DNA of 64,000 nt from Nelumbo lutea (GCA_022828595.1 JAKGHH010000003.1:52255759-52319758), one strand, 5' to 3'. Counted from the stretch's first letter, positions 43,736 to 56,299 are shown. Numbers and translations: made by a program. Notes: generated by a model from the letters alone, not told the origin.

Positions 43736-43933
43736 TTAAATAATCGATCGAATTCGGATATTTATGAAATCGAATAGGTTATATCCAAATTCGAATATGA
43801 TTAACTATTTGGTAAGAATAAGATATCCGAATTCGACCGATTAGATATTCAAATTATCTGAATTTGATTTGGCTATGTCAAATATCGAATTCGAAATCGG
43901 ATTTGAGATACCGTTGACACCCCTAAAATTATC

Positions 43934-45060
43934 TTCCTTTTCATTCATATGGAGATGTTTACAATAGGTGGTGATGTGCTGTCGGTATAGATGTGAGAAC
44001 ATTTTGTGGGTAGTGTGATCTCTGGGAAGCCGGAAGCGTCCAACCATATGCTCCTTAATTTTGATGATAAATAATGCCCCAAAATAGTTTACATGAGAGA
44101 AAGAAAGCAAGCTTAATTTATCAGCCCAGACATGGGTAAAGAGTGGTTGGAGACCTTTTCAATTTCCATCCAAGAGTTGAATGATGAAGACAAAAATCAT
44201 ATTTGAAGCATTTTCAGTTTGGATCATCTATTCTTACCATGAAATGACCCAAGTATTCTCTTCAGCTTATTTCTTTTCATTTCTTGTTGCTTTCACTGTT
44301 CTTTTCTTTGGCTTTCTTCCTTGGAAATCCTTTTGGATGGCCATGCCCATGTTGATGGCGAACTGATTTTCCTGCATTCACACAGACTCAGCTCGATCAA
44401 GTCGCAGAACCAAAACAAAACCTGACGCCACGCCTTACGCCACCCCAAGCTTCCTTTTCCCTTCTCAGTTCTGTTAACCATTTCGTCGCTATTAATTAAC
44501 CAAACAACGGATCAATCAATTCATAATTTTGTAGTGTGTTTGGTATGGTTGTGTTCATCTGTCGCAGCAGATTGCATTACGTTTCAATGTTTTGTTTTTC
44601 GACTTCGATTGTCTGACTTTGTTGTAAGTATTTTTAAATTAAAACTTGAAATATATAACAAATCTTTCTCTCAATAAAAAAAGATTCTTCTAAATCTTGG
44701 GGATTAAGGCAGAATCTTTGAGTTGACATGTAGACGGGGCTGAGTTTGCGGCAGATCAGCCACTTTTACCCATCAAATATATAGTATTGGTCCAATAGCT
44801 TAGAAATTAATGAATGAATCAAGAGGCGAACTGGTTGAAGCTCATTTGATCACTGTCTCCTGAGCTAAATTGGGTGGGACCATCCAATGCTAGATCCTCA
44901 TCTGAAGCTCTGAATACCCCTGACAGTTGTGGGGACTTGAAGGTCGAGATGATCTAATTTAATTATAGTGCCGAAAACTCTGAGAAGCTTCTGCTCTGGT
45001 CTAACAGATTAAAAGACCAATAATCTAACATAGTCAAAGCTTCTGCTTTCTAGGAATCTT
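43934..45060. other. Region upstream of CYP94 gene 1
   Basis: No gene or clear element is visible. Short frames here have no family match. The last ~150 bp before the TATA box are of mixed composition and presumably hold the promoter of the P450 gene, but I cannot name specific binding sites with confidence. Confidence 0.4.
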
Positions 45061-45073
45061 TGCCATCCACAAC

Positions 45074-45079
45074 TATAAA
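45074..45079 (+). promoter_or_regulatory. TATA box of CYP94 gene 1
   Basis: TATAAA lies 112 bp before the ATG, leaving a plausible short leader of about 80 bp. Confidence 0.6.
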
Positions 45080-45190
45080 TGTCAAGAACCCTCAACTCGT
45101 TTACTCCAACAATCTTATCCATCTCAATATCCTCCCCAACTATTCATTAACTATCCAATTGACTCTTGCAGACTCATAGATCAAACCACC

Positions 45191-46732
45191 ATGATCCAGC
45201 TTGAGCTCTTACAGTCGCTTCTTCTCTTCATCCTTTCATTTTTCTTCGTCTTCCTATTCAGTGGCTTTGTGGGTAAGAAGTCGTCTTCATCTTCGGGCAT
45301 TAAACTGCCCAGGTCTTACCCATTAATCGGTTCTTATATTGCAGTATACAAGAATCGAAACCGACGGAATGAGTGGATGACAGAGTTACTCAAGAGCTCT
45401 CCATCTGGAACCTTTGTTCTTCGTCGCGCTTTTGGTGCTCGTCAGGTCCTGACTGCCAATCCATCCAACGTCCAACACATCCTTAAGACCCAATTCTACC
45501 TCTACCCCAAAGGACCCTTCTTCCGATCCTTCCTCTCCGACTTACTCGGCGCTGGCATCTTTACCGCCGACGGCGATAGTTGGAAGACTCAGAGGCAGAT
45601 CTCTAGCCATGCATTCAACACCAGGTCTCTACGCAATTTTGTGGAGACCGTCGTCGACAGTGAACTCACCAAGCGTCTTCTCCCCATCCTCTCAACGGCC
45701 GCTGCAGAGAAGTCTGTGATTGATCTTCAAGATATCCTGCAGAGGTTTGCCTTCGACAACATTTGCAAGATTGCTTTTGGGTACGATCCAGAATACTTGT
45801 CCCCCTCTCTAACGTCGACAGAGTTCGGCACCGCGTTTGAAGACGCCGTCCGCCTGAGCAGTGAGAGGTTCAATTTGATTAACCCGGTGTTCTGGAAGCT
45901 GAAACGGGCACTCGACATTGGGTCTGAGAAACAACTACGCTTAGCAGTCTCCCACGTTCGTGACTTTGCACAGAGCATCATGAGAGAGAAAAGGCAAGAG
46001 CTTGATAAGAAATCTTCACTAGACACCGGCGATCTCCTCTCGAGAATTTTAAGTTCTGGGCATGTGGACGAAAGTTTGGTGACGGACCTGGTGATTAGCT
46101 TTATCTTAGCCGGTCGAGACACGACGTCGGCGGCATTGACTTGGTTCTTCTGGTTGATATCCTGTCATTCTCAAGTGGAAGAACAGATAGTGAGGGAGAT
46201 AACAGAGATCCCAGAAGCACCGATATACGACGAAGTGAAGAATATGGTTTACACCCATGCGTCACTCTGCGAGAGCATGAGGCTATACCCGCCAGTCCCG
46301 TGGGACACCAAGGAGGCAGCGGGGGACGACGTTTTGCCGGATGGGACGTTAGTGAAGAAGGGAATGAGAGTGACATACCATCCTTACGCGATGGGGAGGA
46401 TGGAAAGTCTGTGGGGTTCAAACTGGTCGGAGTTTCTGCCGGAAAGATGGCTAGAGAAGGATAAAGTCGATGGGAAATGGAGCTTCGTAGGGAGAGATTC
46501 GTACACCTACCCGGTGTTCCAAGCAGGGCCGAGGATATGCCTGGGGAAGGACATGGCGTTCTTGCAGATGAAGCGAGTTGTGGCCGGTGTTCTGCAGCGG
46601 TTCCGGATTGTGCCGGCGAAGGAGGAAGGTAGTCAGCCGGTTTATATCTCCTATTTAACGTCGAAGATGAAAGGTGGATTTCCGGTGAGGATTGAAGAGA
46701 GAGTGATCGAGCAGGTTTCCATGTCTGAATGA
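45191..46732 (+). CDS. Cytochrome P450, CYP94 family (gene 1)
   Basis: Single-exon, 513-residue P450 of normal length. Residues 5-27 form a hydrophobic ER anchor, followed by the Pro-rich hinge KLPRSYPLIG. The I-helix oxygen-activation motif AGRDTT is at 307-312, ExxR (ESMR) at 361-364, PERW at 417-420 and the heme loop FQAGPRICLG at 443-452 with the ligand Cys450. CYP94 enzymes are ER monooxygenases using NADPH-P450 reductase; known members omega-hydroxylate fatty acids (CYP94A) or oxidise jasmonoyl-isoleucine (CYP94B/C). The sequence seems nearest CYP94A/B, but the substrate cannot be decided here. A TATA box (45074) and AATAAA (46809) frame it. Gene 2 and the pseudogene are tandem relatives. 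The long minus-strand frames opposite are shadows. Confidence 0.96.
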   Translation: MIQLELLQSLLLFILSFFFVFLFSGFVGKKSSSSSGIKLPRSYPLIGSYIAVYKNRNRRNEWMTELLKSSPSGTFVLRRAFGARQVLTANPSNVQHILKTQFYLYPKGPFFRSFLSDLLGAGIFTADGDSWKTQRQISSHAFNTRSLRNFVETVVDSELTKRLLPILSTAAAEKSVIDLQDILQRFAFDNICKIAFGYDPEYLSPSLTSTEFGTAFEDAVRLSSERFNLINPVFWKLKRALDIGSEKQLRLAVSHVRDFAQSIMREKRQELDKKSSLDTGDLLSRILSSGHVDESLVTDLVISFILAGRDTTSAALTWFFWLISCHSQVEEQIVREITEIPEAPIYDEVKNMVYTHASLCESMRLYPPVPWDTKEAAGDDVLPDGTLVKKGMRVTYHPYAMGRMESLWGSNWSEFLPERWLEKDKVDGKWSFVGRDSYTYPVFQAGPRICLGKDMAFLQMKRVVAGVLQRFRIVPAKEEGSQPVYISYLTSKMKGGFPVRIEERVIEQVSMSE

Positions 46733-46808
46733 TAAAAGGCTGCACCCGACAAGTATCCACCGATGACATTTCATGTTCAAAACAGTTGCTTTGATATCAA
46801 ATCATTTG

Positions 46809-46814
46809 AATAAA
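46809..46814 (+). terminator. Polyadenylation signal of CYP94 gene 1
   Basis: AATAAA lies 77 bp past the stop codon, in AT-rich DNA. Confidence 0.6.
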
Positions 46815-49150
46815 ATGTAAATGAAATTTATATTGGGTAAATTTATGCTTATGGTTTAGGAAATTGGGGCTAACAACCCTTTCCATTAGGTTTTTGGATT
46901 TGCTTTTTGTAAAGTTTCAAATGCAGCTTGTTTGGCACTCTGATAATGGTTAAGGAGACAATTATTGACAAAGCTTGGATCATTCTTAAGAAGAAGCATC
47001 TCAAAAAGGTCAAACCCTTTGCATATTACATCACCCTAAACCCTTTGGGGATTCAAGTAATGAAAGAACGCCTAACCCGGTCTGCATGGCTATAGGCTTT
47101 CATCTTAAATATGAACTCACTTATACCGCGGAAGCTCTCCATCTCTTATCATCAACCACAAACTCAAAAGAACTGCAGGGACATGGGGGAACAAAATCTT
47201 GAATTCAGGGGGCTAAGTTACAGTTTGTGGTCCTTCTTGGCCTCCGAACATTTCTCTTTTAATTTCTTTTAATTTCTTTCTTCTCTTACAGGCCCACTCC
47301 TTGTTTGTTAACAAGTTTCAACTGTATGAATTGAAGCTACTATTGCACATGTATCATGTGATGACATGTGCGGTTCAACATTTTTTAAAATGCCAAAATT
47401 ATCTTTCAAAACACTGTTCGTCATTTTCTTCCTCAAGAATTAAGATTGAACCAAGGCAATGGTGAACAGTCTCAAACCTGTTGGGTTTCAACACTTGTAA
47501 CATTTTATTGGACTAATTAAGACTATAAGCTTGATGGCTTCATTTAAGCAGTTGTTGACATCCATACAGTAGGAGACCGGAGTTATGGTAAACCTCTACC
47601 ACCATTTCGTTTTCTTTTGACTGATATTCTTTTGTGGGAGCTGGATCAGCACCATTCCCTTCCAAAACTATACTAAAAACTTATACCTCTTCATCTTCTT
47701 GAGGAAGAAGATGATGAGCAGTGTTTTAATTTTGAGAAGGGCATTTATATGATTGATAAAGAAAATTAGATGACATTCGAAGGCATTTGTGTCTTTTTCA
47801 CGTGCTACTTAACAGTTGGTTAATGATAGGTACTGGGTTGGCACGTTTTGAAAGTTTGGGTGTTGAATTGTCGTATTTTAAAGTTTAGGAACTAAAGTGG
47901 TACTAGGCCCAAAGTAAAGGGTACTACTTGGGAAATTTCCATTTTTTTTCTTTGAAGAACTTGGTGTTGTTTCTCAGCTTTGCATTAGTGTTTTAAAAAC
48001 TGATCTAGAACCATAACTGCTTTGGCCACCAGTTTTTGGGTCAACAATTTGACCATTTGGTTTGAAGGGATGAACTATTCCAATTAAAAAAAAATTAAAA
48101 AGAATTAACAATAATCAGAAGAAAAAAATAGTAAAAAACTTGTTATGACATTTTCATTACCTTAACCCAAAAAGAGTTATTACTTTAATCCAATTTTATT
48201 TTTTAAATTTTACCATTGGTGAAATTATTTTTTAATAGTTTGTTATGACATTTTCATTCAAAAAAGAGTTATATCAAACCCCCTCCCCCAATGAGAAAAT
48301 TCCTAGCTCCACCAATGGTCAAATTTAAAAAAAAAATAAATATTTTCTAATGGTTAGCTTATTATGACACATAGATTAACATTCTTACATGGATTTAATA
48401 ATTCTAGAATACTTTTAGTTAGAGGTAGGGTTTATGAGTAATAATTTGATCATGTATATACTTCTTTGCTAGCATGATCAAAATATTGATATATGCACAA
48501 GGTTAGGGGGTTGAAAGTTTGGGAAGATAGAAGGTATCCTCTCAGGCTAATAAAACATGACAAATACCCCCTATACTTTCTTATGATAAACCCCTCCTGA
48601 ACTTTGACCGTTTAGACAAAGACCCCCTCCATTAGTTATCATAAAAAAGAGTTAGCATTTCACTGTTACATATTTCTAAATACCCAAATCACACTTTTGA
48701 CATTTTTTTCAGACCATTTTACCCTTAATATCATTTTAAAGCTTGGCTTTAGCGAGTTATCTCCTTTCTCCAGCATGTTCAAGCTTTAGAAGCAGAGGGC
48801 AGAGGGTTTTTCTTTCATAGCGGAGATTAGTAGAGGGATTTTTTTCATAGCGAAAGTTGGTGGCAACTCTTCTTGTTTCGATGAGTTCACTTCCACCATG
48901 ACCAAGGGCTTCTCATTGTTAGGGTTTAAAGGTTGAAACAATATTTAATGTACTTCGTTCTTGTCTTGATGAAAGAATATGTGTTTTTTGCTTTTCGACT
49001 AAATATATTGATTGAACTCACTTTCACATTGATGTGCACAGTTAAGGTTAGCATGTCTAATGTATTGTTTACTTACCAGAAAATTAATGTTTCTTATGTA
49101 TATTTTGATGGTCATGTAGTTTTTCCGGAAAGAGGTTTTACTGAATTTTA
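46815..49150. other. Intergenic, downstream of CYP94 gene 1
   Basis: No gene is supported. Around 47985-48075 is a 'GTTTTAAAAACTGATC'/'GGTTTGAA' block of the same style as the hAT-like repeats elsewhere. At 48555-48660 there is a pyrimidine/purine-rich repeat-like text ('aaatacccccta', 'aaacccctcc'). The phrase 'tgttatgacattttcatt' occurs twice (48140, 48240). Short frames near 48933-49151 are not convincing. Confidence 0.4.
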
Positions 49151-49506
49151 ATGAAGTTTAATGATCAAGAAAGAGGTTTAAGTAACTATATATCAATTTT
49201 CATGAAGTATAATTATGTTTAATGAAGTTTAATGATTAGGAAAGAGGTTTAGTGATCCATATATTAATTCTCATGAAGTATAATTATGTTTAATATTTAG
49301 GAAATGCGTTTAATGATCTATATATTAATTCTCATGAGGTATAACTGTGTTTAATGTTCGGGAAATGGGTTTAATGATCTATATGTTAGTTCTCATAAGG
49401 TGTCTCTATGTTTAATGCTCTGGAAATGGGTTTAATGATCTATATATTAATTCTCGTGAGGTATAACTGTGTTTAATGTTCGGGAAATGGGTTTAATGAT
49501 CTATAT
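49151..49506. repeat. 61-bp tandem repeat, nearly six copies
   Basis: Units contain 'tttaatgatctatatatta', 'ttctcatgaggtataa' and 'gtttaatgttcgggaaatgg'. The right-hand copies are most alike and the left-hand ones more diverged. Confidence 0.85.
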
Positions 49507-50100
49507 ACTACTAATAATAATTTTATTAATTTATTATTAACAATTATAATAATTATTAATTATTAATTATTAATTGTTAATAGTTATTGACAATAATTCA
49601 TATTAAATAATTATAATTAATTATTCATTATTCATAATTAATTAATTTTTAACTTTTTGTAATTCAATAAAGAAATAATATTAAAAATTTTTATAGTGAT
49701 TAATAATTAATCAATAATTAATATTATTGATTATAATAATGAATAATTATACATTAATGAATAATGATTACCATTTTTTAGTGTTTAATTAGTAAGTTAT
49801 AATAATGATCATAATAATTAGCAACTAATAATTAATAATTAATGAATATTTAAATTGTAAATAATACTAATTATTATAAAAATTAATAACTAATAATTGT
49901 GAATTAATAATTATTTATTAAATATTAATTACTAATTATATAAATTAATAATTAGTAAGAATTATTGTAATAATTAGTAATTAATATTTAATTCATAATT
50001 AATAATTAATTATGATTAATTAATAATAATTAATTTTTAACTATTTGTAATTCAATAAAGAAATAATACTAAAATTGTTATAATGATTAATAGTAACAAT
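49507..50100. repeat. Extremely AT-rich block with internal duplication
   Basis: The block is almost entirely AATT/TAAT words. A segment of about 75 bp with 'taactttttgtaattcaata' near 49640-49715 recurs at about 50025-50098. Confidence 0.6.
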
Positions 50101-50494
50101 GCTAGAAGAGGAAAAACAACTTACCTCTTCAAAATCACTCTCGCAAATAATTTAATGGGGATCTGAGGGCAGGTTATCCTCTGGTAGTAGTGTATCACAT
50201 CTCCTCCAATGTAGTAGAAGGTCCTTGAATGTTTATGATCAATCGAGCACTAAAGAAATATGAGCGAAAATAGTTAATGTGGGGTTGTGGGTCCAATGGG
50301 TCCCTACGCTTAAATAAACGTAAAAGGTAAAAATTTTCTTACGGTCAAGAAAATATATTAGTTGACCATCTGGATCATACTATCAGTCAGGCCCTGACTC
50401 TGTTCGGCAATAAGAGGAGCCGAACGACCACTTTATCGCTGAAGTGGTACAACTGGTCTTCAGTGATCAGTCTTTAGTGGCACTAAACAGGCCC
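50101..50494. other. Short mixed-composition stretch
   Basis: No gene was found. The 50385-50490 part begins CAGGCCCTGACTCTGTTCGG and ends CACTAAACAGGCCC, with CGAACGACCACT between, which could be a small MITE. I could not confirm its ends. Confidence 0.3.
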
Positions 50495-51515
50495 TAAATC
50501 TACTAATATTTTACTAATTTATCAATAGGTTTGGGGAATTATATGCAAACTCCGTCCTTTCTCCATCCCTGATTTGGAGCAAAAATATTTACCCCATCCC
50601 CACATCTCTTCCCCATCCCTATACTATTTTTAGATAAATTTTAAATGTTTTCAATATAAAAAAAAATTGAATACTAAATCATATTCTAAACATTATTTAG
50701 AAAACAAAAAAAATAGATTAAATAACAAAATTTTGTTATAACTTTAATAAGAATATAAACTATAAATAAATGAAAAAATAAATATTATTGAAATAGTGGA
50801 AGTAGATTTACTGTATTTTCTTTATAAATATTTTTTTTGTAATTGTGTATTTTCGCTATAAATTTTTAGTAATTATTGGAGATTAAGCTACTATTATTTG
50901 TTAGAGATTAGACTATTAATTTAGCTGAAATTAGAAGTGTTTACGAGGCAATTCAGTTTGGTTGGAGATTGTTTGTCTAGCCAAACTAATCTGGTCAAGT
51001 TAGGGAGTTGGTCACTCGAAACTAACCAACTATTAGTGAAAAATAACCATTGGTTAATTTACCATAATTACATTAATTTACTATAATTACATCACTTTGA
51101 TTAATAGTAAATAATTTAGTCTCCAAAAGTAAATAAATTACATTAATTCACATTAATTTATTGTTATTGTAAATAACTAATTTATTATACATTTTTACTA
51201 ATCAACAATAATTTCAATAACTTTTGGAAATTATCATAAAATATTGTAATTTATTATTATTTATTTTACTATTAGTTAATTAGTTATAGAAACTTTTTAG
51301 AATTGTAGGGATAGAAATTTTCCCTATAAAACTAGGGCCCTACCCTGCCCCACCTCAAATGGGGCAAGTTTTCTCAAATTTTAAATAGTGATGGAGAAGA
51401 GATAGGGTGGGGACAAGGAAAATATTTTTTCTCCAAATCAATGATAGGGAAGGGACGGGGTTTGCATATAATTCCCCAAACCTAATGGTAAATTAGTAAA
51501 ATAACAATAGATTTA
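50495..51515. mobile_element. DNA element with ~140-bp terminal inverted repeats
   Basis: The left end (TAAATCTACTAATATTTTAC, 50495 onward) is the inverse of the right end (up to 51515) over about 140 bp, including 'ttggggaattatatgcaaac' and 'tgatttggag.aaaaatatt'. The centre is AT-rich and holds a 'gtgtttacgaggcaattcag' segment shared with 54690 and, reversed, with 42400. No transposase is present. Length suggests a Mutator-like or foldback element, but the class is undecided. Confidence 0.6.
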
Positions 51516-51864
51516 AGATTGGTTTTTAAAATATCTCCAAGTTTTTCCGTATATTCTTATTATAATCCTAGGATCCCACAATTGCATTTATAAAATAACC
51601 CCAAATTTTCATATTCCAATTCCTAAAATACCCCCAAATTCACATAATCCTATTTATAAAATATCCACAAATTAGATTATTTTTAGGTGGTTGCCTCGAG
51701 TGGGGAAAATTTGGAGATTCCCCATCCATGATAGGGAATGGGTGCCTCACCTCAAACCTACCCCACCACCAGGGGGATGGGGATGGGATGGGGTAGAGTG
51801 TGTTGACTATGGCGAGGGATAGGGAGGAGTGCCCCATCCTGTGCATCGCACAGGGCCCCACTAG
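51516..51864 (+). mobile_element. 3' end of a Helitron (hairpin and CTAG)
   Basis: At 51838-51864 a 7-bp stem CCTGTGC-ATC-GCACAGG is followed by GCCCCA and CTAG, then T. This fits the 3' terminus of plant Helitrons. The 5' start of this copy was not found, so only the end is called; the upstream part is repetitive text with GGGGATGG words. Confidence 0.55.
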
Positions 51865-54800
51865 TATATATATTAAAAGAATGAAGTATAGGAATTTTCC
51901 CCTTTGTTTTGAATTTTTTATTTTTTATTCAATATCATTTTTGAAACAACCAATGACATGCTCTCCTTTCTCATAAAAATTACCTAAAATATCTCTCTTC
52001 TACACGTTACCAATAATCTAAATAATCTCGTCTCTTAAAATTTTTCCTAAACTACTATCCCCACTATCCTCCACTTTCTCCTAAGTTATCTCTAATTCCT
52101 ATTTATCTCTTAAATTATCTCTAATTTAATAGAGTGTTTCTCTCCTGAATTATCTCTAATTCCTATTTATCCTCTCTCCTACTTTATATATATCTATCTA
52201 AAGAAAGTTTGAATTAAAAAATTAAAAATTATTTAAATATATTAATAAAATTATATAAAAACTTTAAAATATTTATTAAAACACAAAAACATATAATAGA
52301 TTTAATAATATTCATATTACTATTAATTTTATATTTTTACAATATTCATCACAAAATTATGTACCAACAATATAAATTATGATTTTTTGGATCATTCAAT
52401 TTAAATGTTATTCAAATAATAAAAATTTAACATAAAAATAAATATTACTTAAACTTTTCAATAACTAAATATCTTAAATAACAAAACAATAAATATTTTA
52501 AATTCTTTACATATTATTTAAATATTTAGTAACTAAGTATTTTAAATAACAAAATATTTAATAATATTTAATAATAACAAAATAATAATAATAATTTAAT
52601 ATTTTACAAAATTAATAACGAAATTATGCAATAATAGTATAAATTATAGTTCTATGGGTTATTAAATTCAATAAATAATTAAAATTTTAAAATTTAAATA
52701 ATGATATTATTTAAATAACTAAATAATATTGTAAATAACTAACTTCACTTATAACAAATAATAATTCTAGAAAATAGCTTCCAAGAAAACTAATATTTAT
52801 TAATAATAATTTTAAAATCTTAATCTATATTTATTATATGTTTATCTAGAAAATAACTTTTCAATAATTATGTATAAATCTATTTTTGTTTTTTATTTAA
52901 CATAAAAAATTCAATAATTTTGGAGATTAAGCTACTATTATTGAACTTTTAAATTTAGGTGGTGTTCGGTGGTGTGGATTGGCCACGATATATTCAGTTT
53001 CAATCCACACCACCTTTATGCCATGCATTTGGTTGGCTGTAGTGTAGATTGATCCATACTATTTCGTGGATTGGTCCACACCATAGTCCATTTTTTCATC
53101 CACGGGTTTATCTCGTGGAAGCGTCTACACCACACCATTTTGCATATGGAATAGCGATTACATACTTCGCATGGATGTTTAACCCTAGTATAAGACCTCT
53201 TTTCCTTTTACCGTTGCAACACTTCATTGTGAGATTGTTGTTGTTATTCTTCTCTACTCGCCATTGCTAGTCTTCCTTATTTGAATTATGGTTGTAATCG
53301 GATCGGACTCAGATCTGATGCAACAAAACCCACATTCAATTCGATCCTACATCTGAATCCAATTAGCTTGGATTCAAATTCAAATGCTAACATACTCAAA
53401 TCGGATTTGGATTTAATTCGACTCTACTATAAATTTTCTAAAATATCAGAAAAACCAAATTTATTTATCTTTCAACTTTTATATATAATAAATTAATATA
53501 AATATAACATCCTAAATTATTAAATATAAACTCATATATAATATAATATATAGAATATATTTTTATAATTTTAAATATAATTATATAAAATTTATATATA
53601 ATTAATAAATATTATAATAATTGGTTTCATACTTTAATCAGATCGGATGGGGTCAAATCCGAATCCAATCCGATTATTAATTGGATGTAGATTGTAACAT
53701 CCGAATCTGATCCGATTACATGAATGCATCATTTGAATATGAGATAGTCGAATCGGATGTTAGAATTTTCAAGTATTACTAACAAACCTAGTTTGAACCA
53801 CTCGCCACTCCTCCTCCAACCACTCCTACATCGGATCGTTGATGGTAACTGATAAGTATTCATCCTTTTTTTATTCTCATGCTATATTACTCTTCTCTGT
53901 TTGAACCACTTTCCATTGCTACTTATGTTTATTAATTAATATTAATATTATTTTATTAATTATTAAGTTTTAAATATTAATTTTATTAATATTAGTTGTT
54001 ATTGGTATTATTAATTATTATTAAATATTATTAAAATTGTTGTTAAGATTATCAAACATCATTAATATTACTACTCATTTTTAATTAATATTAAAATCAT
54101 TATTTGCTATTTAATATTATTAATTATTACTAATATTATTTTTATTAATTATTAAAATCCTTAGCAATTTACTAATACTTTTCTATTGTGTATATTACAA
54201 AAAATAACATATTATTTTTCAATGATTAACAACATAGATTATCTCAAATGTTATAGTTGACATGCATGGAATCAAATACAATGTGGAGATTGAAATATGC
54301 CACTCCTTGTAGAACGCCCATGGAGGTGTGGTATGGATCAGTCCACACATTTTTGTTCACGATGTAGAACTACCTTGTTGGGGTGTGGTTTGTTTTTATC
54401 CACACCACTCCAACACCCCCTTAATTGATTGTATTAATTGTATTTTTGTTAGAATTTATTGATTAATATTTATTAGATTAAACTACTATTTGAGATTACA
54501 CTATTTTTTGATTAATTTAATATACTTTTAGTGTTTATTGTACTTTGTAATTTTTATATTTATTGTATTTTCATTTTCAGTATATTTTCAATAATTATGT
54601 ATTTTTGTTATAAATTTTTAATAATTATTGGAGATTAAACTATCGTTATTTATTAGAGATTAGACTACTAGTTTAGTTGAAATTAAAAGTGTTCACGGGT
54701 TGGTTCGGTTCAGTTGTAGGTTGTTTAGCCAACCAAATTGACTTTGTCAGGTTGGGGAGTTGGCCACCTGAAACCGATTAACCATTAGTGAAAACCGACC

Positions 54801-55314
54801 AACTCAAGTTGTATCGGTTTGAGTCGATTTTCAGTTTAGTTGGTTAGTCCAAAAGATATAAACGTAAAAAATTAAATTTAAAAATTAAGTTTAAATTTAG
54901 AAAATAACAATAGCATTATTAAAAAATAACTTATAAAAATTAAATTTATGATATAAAATATTTTAGACTAAGAAATATAGGAATTTTTTCACTTTCCCGT
55001 ATTAAAAATTATATTTAAAATATAAAATATTAATACATATTTATGGTCGAGTTATTCGATTTTGGTCAGTTTACAAATGGCCAACGTAAAACTGATCCAA
55101 TCTGGTCGAATTAGGAAATTGTTGAATCAAAGTCAAATGAAAATACTAGAAAACTAACCAACTTAGGTGTTATGCAGGTAATTGTATACTCTTATATGTT
55201 TCTTTTATTTAGCTAAAATTAATAAATCACGTGAATCGTACCGATTGGGTATATGTTTCTACCATTTAGCTAAAATTAATAAATCACGTGAATCGCACGG
55301 GTTGGGTCACTTGT
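51865..55314 (+). mobile_element. Helitron-like repeat, copy II, interrupted by a PIF-like element
   Basis: It begins directly after the CTAG of the previous Helitron (TATATATATTAAAAG...) and is collinear with the minus-strand copy at 41790-43735. The PIF-like element 52958-54420 is inserted in it; homology resumes at 54424. Near the right end the words 'taataaatcacgtgaatcg' and 'gattgggt'/'ggttgggt' occur twice, 51 bp apart (about 55230 and 55280). The second contains a small hairpin (CGTG-AATCG-CACG), possibly a duplicated terminus. There is no coding capacity. Confidence 0.45.
52958..54420. mobile_element. Non-autonomous PIF/Harbinger-like element, 1463 bp
   Basis: The ends GGTGGTGTTCGGTGGTGTGG and the inverse of GGGGGTGTTGGAGTGGTGTG are flanked by TTA on each side (52955-52957, 54421-54423). 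Inside are 'tggattggtccacacca' words near both ends and an inner hAT-like 'aatcggatcgga' segment (53290-53770). There is no transposase frame. The right third resembles 29020-29230. Confidence 0.7.
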
Positions 55315-56251
55315 AAATGATTTAAAATTAAATATTCATCTTCGTATTCCAAAAATCAAATTAAAATGTCCTATTGAATTGTTGGTTTTAAAGCCATAAT
55401 CTCTTTGGTGCTTTGCTGTCATGTACGACAATTAAAGAACCCAAAAGGAGGTATGATCAAATGGAATGGTAATCCATGTTTCTTACTTAATTTATACGGC
55501 GTCAAAGAAATATTTAGTTTGTACTTGGGAATAAGTCTTTTAAAAAATAGTGGGTTCATGAATAGAATTACTGAGAGCTTTTAAGGAAAATTTTATCGGA
55601 CAAATGCTTTTAATTTCATGATCCATTTAAGAAAGAGTACAAATGTAAATAATATACGGTCCAAATACATACAAAATAATACAAAATATGAGGTTTTGCA
55701 TTCTACATATTTGCATTGGTATTCCTTTCAAACTAAGCCTCATTTTTTCTTCTTGCATCCCAAATCGGGTCCAATACAATTGCTTGTAAGTGTGGTAACA
55801 CTTTGATCACTAGTGATCTGACATTGCAAAACAACAAAATTTAAAGAGATATTTATTTTATCAAAGTTATAAAAATTGGCAGTTTGGCATATACATATAT
55901 ACATGCCTTGATTTTGATGTAAGTAATTAGATAATCTTAATTTATATATTTATTTTTTAATTATTATATATTACATTACAGATGTATTATAGGGGTGAGT
56001 GCAAAGTAGGGTGCATGTTGAGTCTGGGTATAACTCGAACTGATCCGCTAAGAAATATTAAGGAATTGGAATCACCCTCTCTCTAGGTGTGCACTTTTAG
56101 ATTCGAAACGAAATCAATTGGTTTTCGAGATAATAGGTCTGACCAAATGACTTGATTATAATAAATTTACTGAAAATATTATACATTTAATCAGGTCAGG
56201 TCTGTCTCGGTTCAACCATCCAGGTCGATGGGTCAGACCGTATCACGTCAA

Positions 56252-56299
<48 letters not shown>

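Larger units (their letters stand above)
40529..43925. mobile_element. Composite hAT-like element, 3.4 kb
   Basis: The ends are inverted (TAGGGGTGT at the left, ACACCCCTA at the right), each followed inward by 'gaattcgaatcgga' words. Flanking 8-mers ATAGTATC (40521-40528) and AAATTATC (43926-43933) agree at six positions, as for an aged 8-bp hAT duplication. No transposase frame is present. It contains at least one smaller MITE (41334-41772) and a reverse-oriented Helitron-like repeat (about 41790-43735). Confidence 0.6.

Noticed and set aside
46101..46769. 222-codon minus-strand frame opposite CYP94 gene 1
   Set aside because: It lies antisense to conserved P450 codons; no family match and codon pattern follows the sense gene.
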